Part shown: positions 50,340 to 58,645 of the stretch, in pieces
Position numbering within the stretch: the stretch's first letter is position 1
Layout: each line of letters opens with the position of its first letter
Assembly: GCA_041306075.1 (NCBI GenBank)
Contig: JBFYKH010000027.1
Location: 29,376-93,375, forward strand
Origin: JAHIYG01 sp041306075
Lineage (GTDB): Archaea > Altiarchaeota > Altiarchaeia > IMC4 > SCGC-AAA252-I15
DNA length: 64,000 nt
Reading direction: 5' to 3'
Made by a program: the position numbers and the translations under genes
The notes under the pieces: model-generated
Told to the model about the DNA's origin: nothing
What the model saw: the letters and a program-made list of their open reading frames with translations, nothing else
The model's database searches: none

Positions 50340-50944
50340 TTTGGATAAGACAATAATTGCTCTATAACAGCCCTGAACTCAGCCCCCTCCCGGTCCAATC
50401 TATCCTGGACGAAGTAGCCTGTCCCAGTCCGCGTAAACCTGCAGCCGAAACTGAAATACGGCACCGTAGTCTGGTTCGCCCCAAGGAAGACGGCCCACTC
50501 CCCCTCCGGCACGTCACCCTCGACCTCAGCCGTCAACGCGTCATCTTTCCGGTCGAAGAGCCAATGGTATGCGACTATGCGGCCGTCGGCCACGTATTCC
50601 TCGACGGCCTTGTCGTATGCCGGCCCCACCCACTCGCAGTGCTCGCACTCCCTCTTCCCGAACATCCGCACCGCCGGCTTCCCGCCGACCGTGCACACGG
50701 GGCCGCCGTTGTCCTTGAACGTCCTGATGAGGGGGTTCGCCGTCGACGGCGGAACGGAAGCGAGAGTGGAGACCGTAGTGGACGTCTCATCCGGAGGCAA
50801 TGGTATGAGGTACGCGAAGTCCTCGTCCCCAAGGGTCGTGGAGGAGGACGCAGGAAGCGTCGTCGAGGACGCCTGGAGCGGGGGCTGGGCCCCAAAGCAC
50901 CCCATGACGAGGGCCAGGGCAACCACCGCGGCCGCCGAACGCAT
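50336..50944 (-). CDS. Thioredoxin-fold lipoprotein
   Basis: 202 aa. Lipoprotein signal (MRSAAAVVALALVMGCFG, lipobox VMGC), then a Ser/Thr-rich tether of about 55 residues. The domain contains VRMFGKRECEHCEWVGPAYDKAVEEY, with active pair C-E-H-C as in thioredoxin-like oxidoreductases, and a later VPYFSFGCRFTRTGTG. Probably reduces or isomerises disulfides of the Cys-rich surface lipoproteins in this region. Function inferred from the motif and location. Confidence 0.8.
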   Translation of the reverse strand: MRSAAAVVALALVMGCFGAQPPLQASSTTLPASSSTTLGDEDFAYLIPLPPDETSTTVSTLASVPPSTANPLIRTFKDNGGPVCTVGGKPAVRMFGKRECEHCEWVGPAYDKAVEEYVADGRIVAYHWLFDRKDDALTAEVEGDVPEGEWAVFLGANQTTVPYFSFGCRFTRTGTGYFVQDRLDREGAEFRAVIEQLLSYPN

Positions 50945-51045
50945 GTACTGGATGACGGTTCCGCCGAATATATATCAATACTTTCCCTAGTGACTCCTCC
51001 GCATTTTTACGGCGCGGGCGACATTAATTTAACGTTGGGTTGGCG

Positions 51046-53232
51046 ATGAAGGTCTGCAAGAGCAACAAGGAACTGGTCAGCTTCGACCGCAACAAGATAA
51101 TACAGACTTGCATGGCCGCCGGGGCGACCCTCAAGCTCGCGACCCAGATAGCCTCCGAAGTCAGGAAGGAAGGCTACGACGGGATGACCACCGACGAGAT
51201 ACGGATGCGCGTCTACATCAAGCTGAAGAAAGTCAACACCGACGTCGCCGAACAGTACGTCTACCGCTCGAACATGAAGGTGCGGACCTCCGCGACGACG
51301 CTCGACAGCTTCCAGTCCGCGAAAATCGTGGAGTCGCTCGTGAAGGAGACGAGGGTCGACAGGAGCTTCGCCGAGTCCGTGGCCAAGGACGTGGAGAAGG
51401 AGCTCGGCCGCATGCGCCTCAACTACGTGACCGCGCCGCTCATCAGGGAGATAGTGAACGTGAAGCTCCTGGAGCACGGCATGGAGTCGGTGAGGGCGAG
51501 GTACACGAGGCTCGGGATGCCGGTCTACGACGTGAAGCGCCTCCTCGAGGACGGCTCGAGCGAAATCGCGCAGTACAGCCCGGAGGCCGTGCACAAGGTG
51601 ATGAGCGACCAGATAGCCCGCGAGTACGCGCTCATAAACGTCCTGCCCGTCGACCTCGCCGACGCCCACATGTCAGGGCAGATACACATACACGACCTCA
51701 ACTACTTCCCGCTCAGGCCGACGACGTTCAGCCACGACCTCAGGTTCTTCCTCAGCCGCGGCCTGAAGGTGGACGGGACCGGCGAGTACACCGCCGTCTC
51801 CGGGCCCGCCAGGCACCCGCAGTCCGCCTTCATGCACGCACTGAAGGTGCTCATCGCAGGCCAGACGGAGTGCTCGAGGGAGCAGTACCTGGAGGACTTC
51901 AACGTGATAATGGCCCCGTACGTGAAGGGCCTCGAGTACCCGAAGGTCAAGCAGCTCGTCCAGTCCCTCTTCTACGAGATATCGCAGACCTCCGTGGGCA
52001 AGGGCGGCCAGGCCATATACGCAGTCCTGGGCTTGAACGCCTCGGTGCCGAAGCACCTCGGGGAGCAGGACGCGGTCCAAGAAGGCGGCAGGGTCCAGAA
52101 GGGGGTCACATACGCGAGCTACGCCGACGAGGCGGGGAAGATACTCGACGCCGTCCTGGACGTCAGCCTCGAAGGCGACTACCTGGGCAAGCCGTTCATT
52201 TACCCGAAGATACTGGTCAACGCAGACGGCGCCGCCGACGAGGTCATGCTGAAGGCCGCGAGGCTGACGCTCAAGTTCGGGACCCCGTACTATACTTCCG
52301 GCGAGAGGCACTTCTACGGGTTCCGGAGGGGGACGGCGCACCACGTCTCCATCAACCTGCCGCAGGCCGGCCTGAAGGGCAACGGGGACGTCATGAACGT
52401 CCTCGACAACAGGGTGAAGAAGGCACTCGAGGTCCTGCTTTTGAAGAGGCGGGTGATGGCGAAGAACCTCGAGAGGAACCTCCTGCCCTTCCTGAAGCAG
52501 AAGGCCGCGGGCCTCAGGTACTACGACCCGGACAGGCAGCGGTACTTGATATCGTACTCCGGGCTCAACGAGCTTGTGAGGATAGAGACCGGCCAGGACC
52601 TGAGGTCGCCGGCGGGCGCCGGATACGGCGTGAAGGTGCTTAAGTCGATGATGAGGACGGTCGAGACGTTCAGGCGGGAGAGCGGCCTGGACTTCGTGCT
52701 CGCAGGGAACCCGAAGGGGATATGCTACGCCACTTTCGCCGAGACGGACCTGAAGAGATACGGCGACAGGACGGTGGCGAACGGCGGGGAGCATCCCTAC
52801 TATAGCAAGACGCACTACGTGAACGCGAGGAAGCTCTCCGACAAGCTGCGCATCGAAGGCAGGATGGCGGCGGCGGTGAACGGCAGGGGCATGACGCACG
52901 TGAGGCTGGCCGAGGGCGACTACGACCCGTCGCGGGCCGCGGGCTTCCTCGGAAAGACGCTCGGCGGGAAGGCAAGGTACCTGTCCGTGTCAAGGACGCT
53001 CACAATATGCAGCAAATGCGGCCGGGCGGAGGCGACGGTCGCCGGCCGCTGCAGCGGGTGCTCAAGCAGGATGGTCTCCGTCTGGGCGCGCGACACCGGC
53101 CACATACAGAACACGAGGGTGTGGTCGCCGTCGCAGAGGCAGGCTTTCTTCGAGGAGTACAGGTACGACCTCGGAGGCGCCGGCAGGAGGCTGCCGGCCC
53201 TCGAGCGCCGGAGGATGGGCAGGAAGGCATGA
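51046..53232 (+). CDS. nrdD: Anaerobic (class III) ribonucleoside-triphosphate reductase
   Basis: 728 aa from ATG 51046 (TTG 51040 also possible). Makes dNTPs using a glycyl radical. Residues 1-90 are an ATP-cone (VSFDRNKIIQTCMAAGA). The 10-stranded barrel domain includes GQIHIHDLNYFPLRP, SVGKGGQAIYAVLGL and HHVSINLPQAGLKGN. A C-terminal zinc ribbon (CSKCGRAE...CSGCSS) is followed by VSVWARDTGHIQ, which aligns with the R-V-x-G-Y glycyl-radical motif; Gly685 is the likely radical site although Tyr is His. The activase NrdG is not next to it. Coupled to nre by ATGA. Confidence 0.93.
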   Translation: MKVCKSNKELVSFDRNKIIQTCMAAGATLKLATQIASEVRKEGYDGMTTDEIRMRVYIKLKKVNTDVAEQYVYRSNMKVRTSATTLDSFQSAKIVESLVKETRVDRSFAESVAKDVEKELGRMRLNYVTAPLIREIVNVKLLEHGMESVRARYTRLGMPVYDVKRLLEDGSSEIAQYSPEAVHKVMSDQIAREYALINVLPVDLADAHMSGQIHIHDLNYFPLRPTTFSHDLRFFLSRGLKVDGTGEYTAVSGPARHPQSAFMHALKVLIAGQTECSREQYLEDFNVIMAPYVKGLEYPKVKQLVQSLFYEISQTSVGKGGQAIYAVLGLNASVPKHLGEQDAVQEGGRVQKGVTYASYADEAGKILDAVLDVSLEGDYLGKPFIYPKILVNADGAADEVMLKAARLTLKFGTPYYTSGERHFYGFRRGTAHHVSINLPQAGLKGNGDVMNVLDNRVKKALEVLLLKRRVMAKNLERNLLPFLKQKAAGLRYYDPDRQRYLISYSGLNELVRIETGQDLRSPAGAGYGVKVLKSMMRTVETFRRESGLDFVLAGNPKGICYATFAETDLKRYGDRTVANGGEHPYYSKTHYVNARKLSDKLRIEGRMAAAVNGRGMTHVRLAEGDYDPSRAAGFLGKTLGGKARYLSVSRTLTICSKCGRAEATVAGRCSGCSSRMVSVWARDTGHIQNTRVWSPSQRQAFFEEYRYDLGGAGRRLPALERRRMGRKA

Positions 53233-54473
53233 CAGCGTCCGGCATCGCCGAGGCGGCGGAGAGGGCGAAGCCGCTGTCCAGGCGGATGTGCCTGGCCTGC
53301 AAGGGCGGCAGGCTCATGTGCGGAGCGGAAAGCTGCCCCCTCCTTGCGAAGCTGGACGTTCACGACCCCGTCGAGCCGAGGCTGAAGGCCGAGATGTTCG
53401 GCCCCTCCACCTCAGTCTTCGTCGGCTGGAAAAACTATCCCACCGTCTACGTGGGGCCGATGACCGCGCTTGAGCGCTCCGGCAGCGAGGTTGCGGACAA
53501 CCCCGGCTCATGGTACGGCCTCGGCTTCGACGACATAGTCAGGCTCCGCTCGATGCTCGTGCGCGGGAAACAGAGGCGCCAGGTCATGGAGAGGGGAGGC
53601 TTCGTAGAGAAGATGCAGGAGGTCGCCATGTCCGTGCGGCCCCTCGACGTGGAGGCCCGCTACACGAAGGCTCCGAAGTTCAGCCTCTCCTTCTCGCCGG
53701 TGCATCAGCCGATGGGGGCGTCCGGGGAGCTCAGGAGCTTCGACGTGGTCGACAACCCGGTCATCCCCAGGAAGGTCGATTACGTCGTGTCCGATGACCT
53801 CACGGCGTCGGAGCAGCTGGCCGCGCTCTTCAGGGGGAAGTTCGACGTCTACTACCTCTCCGGCGTCATGTCGTCCGGGGCCCTCGGCTCGGACGAGGCG
53901 AAGAGGATGGTGCCGACGCGCTGGAGCATAACCGCGGTCGACGACATACTCGGAAAGGAGCTCATCGGGAGAATCAGGGACTGCCCGAGCGTCCAGGACT
54001 TCGAGGTCTACGAGAACACCTACCTCGGCAACCACTTCGAAATCCTCCTCATGCCCGGCGCCTGGGAGTACGAGCAGTTCGAGGCGTGGGCGCCGAACAC
54101 CCTGTGGACTCTCGCAGAGACGGAGCCGCAGATACTAGAGGAGCATGAGCCGCACGAGGGCAGGAGCGGGTACGCGTACAACGAGGGCGGCGGATACTAC
54201 GCCGGCCGCTTCGCAGTCCTGGAGGCGCTTGACGCCAGGAGGAGGCAGGCCCGGTGCATAGTCTTCAGGGAGATATACGACAGCTACGTGATGCCGGTAG
54301 GCGTCTGGGAGGTCAGGGAGAACGTGAGGCGAGCGATGGGCAAGAAGCCCTCCAGGCATGCGACGCTCGAGGACGCCCTCGCCGCCGTCTCGTCGAGGCT
54401 GACTGTCAACATGGACCGGTACAGGGAGCGGTCGCAGATACTCAGGCAGAAGAGGCTCACGGATTACGCCTAG
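53229..54473 (+). CDS. nre: Nre-family archaeal DNA repair protein
   Basis: 414 aa. N-terminal zinc motif CLACKGGRLMCGAESCPLLAK, then GPSTSVFVGWKNYPTVYVGPM, SFSPVHQPMGASGEL and LTASEQLAALFRGKFDVYYLSGVMSSGALGSDEAKRMVPTRWSITAVDD, characteristic of NreA/NreB. NreA works with PCNA in repair of alkylation or mitomycin-type damage. The C-terminus ILRQKRLTDYA resembles a PCNA-interacting motif. Coupled by ATGA to nrdD, linking dNTP supply and repair. Confidence 0.93.
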   Translation: MTASGIAEAAERAKPLSRRMCLACKGGRLMCGAESCPLLAKLDVHDPVEPRLKAEMFGPSTSVFVGWKNYPTVYVGPMTALERSGSEVADNPGSWYGLGFDDIVRLRSMLVRGKQRRQVMERGGFVEKMQEVAMSVRPLDVEARYTKAPKFSLSFSPVHQPMGASGELRSFDVVDNPVIPRKVDYVVSDDLTASEQLAALFRGKFDVYYLSGVMSSGALGSDEAKRMVPTRWSITAVDDILGKELIGRIRDCPSVQDFEVYENTYLGNHFEILLMPGAWEYEQFEAWAPNTLWTLAETEPQILEEHEPHEGRSGYAYNEGGGYYAGRFAVLEALDARRRQARCIVFREIYDSYVMPVGVWEVRENVRRAMGKKPSRHATLEDALAAVSSRLTVNMDRYRERSQILRQKRLTDYA

Positions 54474-54629
54474 TTGGAATGTGGGGTGGGGGTTTGGGCG
54501 TAATCGGGGAGTCTTCGTATTTCTCGATTAGGGGGGTGAGAAACGACCTCTCCCTTTTTCAGGTGCCCAAACACCCTACCACGGTAATGTAAAGTGTCCC
54601 GGGCTATTTAAGGGCGATAGGTAGCGGAC

Positions 54630-54730
54630 GGTTTATACCGCGGGGGGATGTTGTTTGACTCCCCGCCTGGATCGCTTGTTCTAGCCTCCAGGAGCGTGCA
54701 ATCCGGCGCCAAAGGACGCGCGAGAGTATA
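54630..54730 (+). ncRNA. Possible small structured RNA in nre downstream gap
   Basis: In the 356-nt gap (54474-54829) without a clear gene, a TTTATA box (54632-54637) is followed by two adjacent stems. GCGGGG (54640-54645) pairs with CCCCGC (54661-54666), and CCTGGA (54666-54671) pairs with TCCAGG (54687-54692). A later GCGT/ACGC pairing is also possible. Extent, strand and function are not known; the pairings could be chance in GC-rich DNA. Confidence 0.25.
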
Positions 54731-54829
54731 GTATCCAATCGTAATCATTGCGCGGGGAAATAGTAACCCCCAGGGTATACGACGTTTCCGACGCAGACTG
54801 AGTCCTGGAAATCCCCCGCAAACCCCCCC

Positions 54830-55123
54830 CTAGCGGAGGGACGCCATGCCCCCCTTATGCGCCCTGACGACCTCCGCCCAGTCAGTCCACCCAGATGCCT
54901 CAGCCTGACGCTTCCCTTCTGGAGCCCTCGGAGTCCATGCTTCTTGAGCCCTGGCAGGATGCCGGCGATACGCCCCCCCGCCCGCAGCCGGAGGCTCATC
55001 CTCGCAGTACGGCGTCCCCCCGAGCGGCTCCTGATAGGACAGTTCAGCCGACGCCCTCCTGAGCCCCCTCCTGCCGAAGATGCCCTCCATCACGTACCTG
55101 ACTATCCCCTCGGCTTTCTCCAT
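54830..55123 (-). CDS. Putative small protein 2 of a pair
   Basis: 97 aa. MEKAEGIVRYVMEGIFGRRGLRRASAELSYQ start, then a Pro/Gly/Glu-rich stretch and a tail GWTDWAEVVRAHKGG. It overlaps the stop of the upstream small gene by one base (TGATG), which argues for a real translation-coupled pair. No family recognised. Confidence 0.45.
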   Translation of the reverse strand: MEKAEGIVRYVMEGIFGRRGLRRASAELSYQEPLGGTPYCEDEPPAAGGGAYRRHPARAQEAWTPRAPEGKRQAEASGWTDWAEVVRAHKGGMASLR

Positions 55124-55374
55124 CAGTCGCCCCCCGGCCGCCAGCCCGAATCCTTGAGGCTCCATCTCTCGCACTCGAGGATGCAGAGCTTCGGCATGTC
55201 CGCGGAGGTCAGGCCCACCCCCATGTCCAGGAGGCGCTTGCAGACGCTCGTCTCGGGGGACTCGTCCGGCCTGCCCCAGACGCCCTCGTACATCCTGTCG
55301 CACATCCGTATGTGGCTTCTCACTTCGTCCATTATCGTCCACCCCAGATGCGGGCTGCACCCCGGCCGCCCCAT
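55123..55374 (-). CDS. Putative small protein 1 of a pair
   Basis: 83 aa; the start may be ATG of IMDEVRSHIRMC (about residue 15). MDEVRSHIRMCDRMYEGVWGRPDESPETSVCKRLLDMG and KLCILECERWSLKDSG give a Cys-containing helical look. No known family. It starts about 110 nt after TrkH on the same strand side and leads into the 97-aa ORF. Confidence 0.5.
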   Translation of the reverse strand: MGRPGCSPHLGWTIMDEVRSHIRMCDRMYEGVWGRPDESPETSVCKRLLDMGVGLTSADMPKLCILECERWSLKDSGWRPGGD

Positions 55375-55483
55375 CAGTTAAGAATCGGAGGCCCATTAAA
55401 AGAGGATGGGGGCAGGATAGGGGCAGAAAGGGGGCATGACCGTGCGACCTGGACCCCCGGCGGAGGACGGCGCCCTTAAACGC

Positions 55484-56968
55484 TCACAGAGGCCTCATGC
55501 GCTCCATCAGGGCCCTCATTATCAGAAGGCCAGGGTAAATCTCGATACGGCCTACCCACATCGCGAGTATGATGTCGATTTTACCGACGTCCGGCATACC
55601 GTACCAGACGTCCCCGGACAGCACAGAGAGTCCATTGTTGCCCATCGCGGACATGATTGTTAAAAGGCTGTCCACGGCGGGGTAGCCTATAAGCGCAAGA
55701 ATGAGTGACAGGATGACCGCCAGGGCCAGGTACACCGCACTATACCCGAGCACGGAAAACAGGTCTTCCCTCAGCGGCCTGCCGTCGAGCTTCATCACAA
55801 CCACGGCGGACTTTGGGAGTATCATCCTCTTGAGGCAGTAGTGCACCGCCTTGAGTGTTATGACGAACCGTATCACCCGGATGCCGCCCGCCGTGCTAGA
55901 GCCCATGCCGCCGATGAACATCAGACCTATCATGAAAGCCTTCGCGAAATCCGGCCACTTCCCGTAGTCGACGGTGTTGAAGCCGCATGTGCTCATCCCG
56001 GACACAACATGGAATCCGGCCTTCCGGATTATGTCCGAGACCGATGAGGTGTCGACACCTGGCACTACCTTCCCCCACAGGGAAGCCCCGATTACCGCTA
56101 TGGAGATGAGGAGGATAAAAGTATAATACCTGAACTCCTCCCCCCTGAGCGCTGACCAGTCTCCGCTGAAGACGCGGTAGTGAAGCATAAAACTCGTGGT
56201 GCCGATTAGCATGAGGAGTATGATGAGGGCTTCGAACGTTAAGCTATCGAAGTGACCGACATTCGCGTGGCTGCTGAACCCGCCAGATGAGACCGCAGTC
56301 ATACTATGCACCAAGGCATCGAAGAAGCCCATCCCGGCTATGTAAAGCACCACCAGCCCGAACAGCAGATAGAGGCCGTAAATCTTCCAAACGGCGATGA
56401 TTGTGTGCCGGATGCCAGGCTTGATCTTCTGTATGCCGATGTCGGTGTAACCGGCGGCGATGCCCGAGCCGTGCATCATCACCATGAGGCCCAGGGACAC
56501 AACCCCCAGCCCCCCTATGACCTGCGTGAGGGCGCGGTAGAAGAGTATGTCCTTGTCGGTGCCTTCGATGTCGGATATCATGCTCATGCCGGTAGTCGTG
56601 TAGCCGCTCATGCTCTCGAAGAAGGCGTCCAGGGGCCCGAGGACGCCGCGGGCCATGAACGGGACCGCCCCGACGAGGGCTATGAGGAGCCAGGCGGCGG
56701 CCACCGTCAGCATGATGTTCTTGGTCCTCGGCTGCCCCTCCATGCCCAGGCGCCTCCCCAGAATGTAGGCGCCGTAGAGTATGGCGGAGGGGAGTATGAA
56801 CGCCGAAGCCTCCCAGGCGAACCCCATTACCGTAGACTGCCGGGTGTAGGCGACCGTGCCGGCGAGCGGCAAAAGCATCACGAAGGAGATTATCTGGAGG
56901 ATTGATGAAAGGTCCCTCAGCGAAACCCTGACGTCCGAGACGCTTATCGCGTAGAAGCTGCTTTTCAA
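55484..56968 (-). CDS. trkH: TrkH-type potassium transporter
   Basis: 494 aa with four M1-P-M2 units. Selectivity-filter segments are MSGYTTTGMSM, TAVSSGGFSSH, MSTCGFNTVDY and SAMGNNGLSVLSG, each containing the filter Gly. Imports K+ together with Na+ or H+, normally gated by a TrkA subunit that is not in this window. Complements the K+/osmotic cluster at 30.6-36.1 kb. About 75 nt from the divergent pheT-like gene. Confidence 0.94.
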   Translation of the reverse strand: MKSSFYAISVSDVRVSLRDLSSILQIISFVMLLPLAGTVAYTRQSTVMGFAWEASAFILPSAILYGAYILGRRLGMEGQPRTKNIMLTVAAAWLLIALVGAVPFMARGVLGPLDAFFESMSGYTTTGMSMISDIEGTDKDILFYRALTQVIGGLGVVSLGLMVMMHGSGIAAGYTDIGIQKIKPGIRHTIIAVWKIYGLYLLFGLVVLYIAGMGFFDALVHSMTAVSSGGFSSHANVGHFDSLTFEALIILLMLIGTTSFMLHYRVFSGDWSALRGEEFRYYTFILLISIAVIGASLWGKVVPGVDTSSVSDIIRKAGFHVVSGMSTCGFNTVDYGKWPDFAKAFMIGLMFIGGMGSSTAGGIRVIRFVITLKAVHYCLKRMILPKSAVVVMKLDGRPLREDLFSVLGYSAVYLALAVILSLILALIGYPAVDSLLTIMSAMGNNGLSVLSGDVWYGMPDVGKIDIILAMWVGRIEIYPGLLIMRALMERMRPL

Positions 56969-57044
56969 TCTGCCTCGGCCGCAGTCAGATGCCGCATTTA
57001 AACAGCCCCTCCATCTAGATAAGAATCAACCTGCAGGGTAAAAT

Positions 57045-57842
57045 ATGCCGTCAGTGCAGTACGACACCGGCGACCTCATGCACCTCCTCGGCAGGAGGTT
57101 CAAGGTCGAGGATCTCAGGGAGAGGATGCCGATGCTCGGCGTCGACCTGGAGAGCATAGACGACGAGAAGACCGTCGTCGAGGTGTTCCCGAACAGGCCG
57201 GACATGCTCAACGTCGAAGGCTTCGCGAGGGCGCTCAAGGGCTTCCTGGACGTGGAGACCGGCTACAGGGCGTACGAGGCAGCCGAGTCGGGGGTGACGC
57301 TGTACGTGGACCCGTCCGTGGACGACGTGAGGCCCGCGGTCTCGGCGGGTGTCGTCCTCGGCGTGGACATGGACGACTACACCGTCAAGTCCATCATGGA
57401 CATGCAGGAGAAGCTCCACCTCACGCACGGCCGAAACAGGGCGAAGGTCGCCATAGGCGTCCACGACCTCGACCGTGTGAAGCCGCCGTTCACCTACAAG
57501 GCCGTGGACCCGGATTCGGTCAAATTCGCCCCGCTCGACGCGGCCGAGGAGATGACGCTCAGGGAGATACTCGAGAAGCACCCGAAGGGGAAGGACTACG
57601 CCTGGTGCCTGGAAGGCAAGAGGAGATACCCGCTGTTCGTCGACAGCCTCGGCCAGGTCCTCTCGTTCCCGCCCATAATCAACGGGCAGCTCACGCGCCT
57701 CACCGAACACACAAGGAACCTGTTCCTCGACCTCACCGGCACCAGCCAGAAGGCAGTCGACACCGCATGCTGCATCATCGCCTGCGCCCTCGCCGACCGC
57801 GGGGGGAGGATACAGACCGTCGAAGTGAAGAGGAATAAGTAG
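57045..57842 (+). CDS. pheT: Phenylalanyl-tRNA synthetase beta subunit, N-terminal half only
   Basis: 265 aa. Start MPSVQYDTGDLMHLLGRRF, VVEVFPNRPDMLNVEGFARAL, then the B3/B4 editing domain (KLHLTHGRNRAKVAIGVHDLDRVKPPFTYKAV, YPLFVDSLGQVLSFPPIINGQLTRLTEHTRNLFLDLTGT). It ends at RGGRIQTVEVKRNK with an in-frame stop, where archaeal PheT normally continues another 270-300 residues into the B5 and catalytic-like B6/B7 domains. No continuation lies in any frame downstream, where a repeat-family gene begins 34 nt later. So the gene is either naturally split, with the rest elsewhere, or truncated. Confidence 0.9.
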   Translation: MPSVQYDTGDLMHLLGRRFKVEDLRERMPMLGVDLESIDDEKTVVEVFPNRPDMLNVEGFARALKGFLDVETGYRAYEAAESGVTLYVDPSVDDVRPAVSAGVVLGVDMDDYTVKSIMDMQEKLHLTHGRNRAKVAIGVHDLDRVKPPFTYKAVDPDSVKFAPLDAAEEMTLREILEKHPKGKDYAWCLEGKRRYPLFVDSLGQVLSFPPIINGQLTRLTEHTRNLFLDLTGTSQKAVDTACCIIACALADRGGRIQTVEVKRNK

Positions 57843-57876
57843 CCGCTTATTATCCAGGCCGTCCGCGATAGTTAAC

Positions 57877-58617
57877 ATGCCCGGGAAGCTGAGAGCACTG
57901 AGGGAGCATCCTCTCCTTTCGCCGCCCGCGGACGATGTGAGCCGCTGGCTTGAAGTCTCGTCCGGCCAGGTCGAAGGCATGAGGCGGGCGCTCAGGGTGA
58001 CCTCAAGCGACCCGGAGAGGATAAACGCATTCGCATCCCAGGCCTACGCGATGTCCAGGCTCGGATTCGACGTCTCGGCCGAGGTGAGGCGCAAGGCCGC
58101 GGAGATGGCGGCTGCGCTCAAGAAACTGGCCGAAGACGAGACCGAGCACGGGAAGATAGCCCCCTACGCCTGGAAGATGACGGCCCTCGGCCTGGAAGTG
58201 GGCGCGGGAGCATACGACTATGAGATAAGGGGGGCGCTGGGCGCGGCCCACTCCAACTCCGACTGGAAGGGGTTCTTCGCCCAGGCGGCGGCCATGAAAA
58301 GGCTTGGCTACGACGTGGGAAGGTACGTGGAAGGCCGCACCATCGAGGCGAAGGCGACGCTCCACGGCCTCGCGAGGGAGGGGGAGTGGCACGACTTCGC
58401 CAGCCACGCGGTGAACATCAGGGAGGTGGGGGTCGAGTGCGGCCGGGAGGTGAAGGAAAATGCGCCACGCCTTGTCGACGCCCTGCGAATTGAGAGGAGC
58501 TATTCCTGGGTGGCGATGACCCAGCACGCCGCCAACCTCGCGGAACTCGGCTTCCTGACGCCGAAGGAGAATGGCGGCGGGGAAGCCAAGATGCCGCCCT
58601 TGAAGAGGTTCCGATGA
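57877..58617 (+). CDS. PLL-PP / PLKRF helical-repeat family protein, member 7
   Basis: 246 aa. N-terminal box LREHPLLSPPA (about residues 8-18) and C-terminal box MPPLKRFR. Units are recognisable: MRRALRVTSSDPERINAFASQAYAMSRLGFDVSAEV, LKKLAEDETEHGKIAPYAWKMTALGLEVGAGAYD and LHGLAREGEWHDFASHAVNIREVGVECGREV. Each has two helices plus a G-x-x-V turn, closer to HEAT-like pairs. It follows the half-length pheT and precedes the deiminase-fold gene. Function unknown. Confidence 0.85.
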   Translation: MPGKLRALREHPLLSPPADDVSRWLEVSSGQVEGMRRALRVTSSDPERINAFASQAYAMSRLGFDVSAEVRRKAAEMAAALKKLAEDETEHGKIAPYAWKMTALGLEVGAGAYDYEIRGALGAAHSNSDWKGFFAQAAAMKRLGYDVGRYVEGRTIEAKATLHGLAREGEWHDFASHAVNIREVGVECGREVKENAPRLVDALRIERSYSWVAMTQHAANLAELGFLTPKENGGGEAKMPPLKRFR

Positions 58618-58645
58618 TTTAACCGTCAAAGTCCCAGAAGCTCAC

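Noticed and set aside
57842..58645. Frameshifted continuation of pheT
   Set aside because: All frames after the stop were read by eye; the space is filled by the repeat-family gene at 57877 and no B5/B6 domain sequence is seen.
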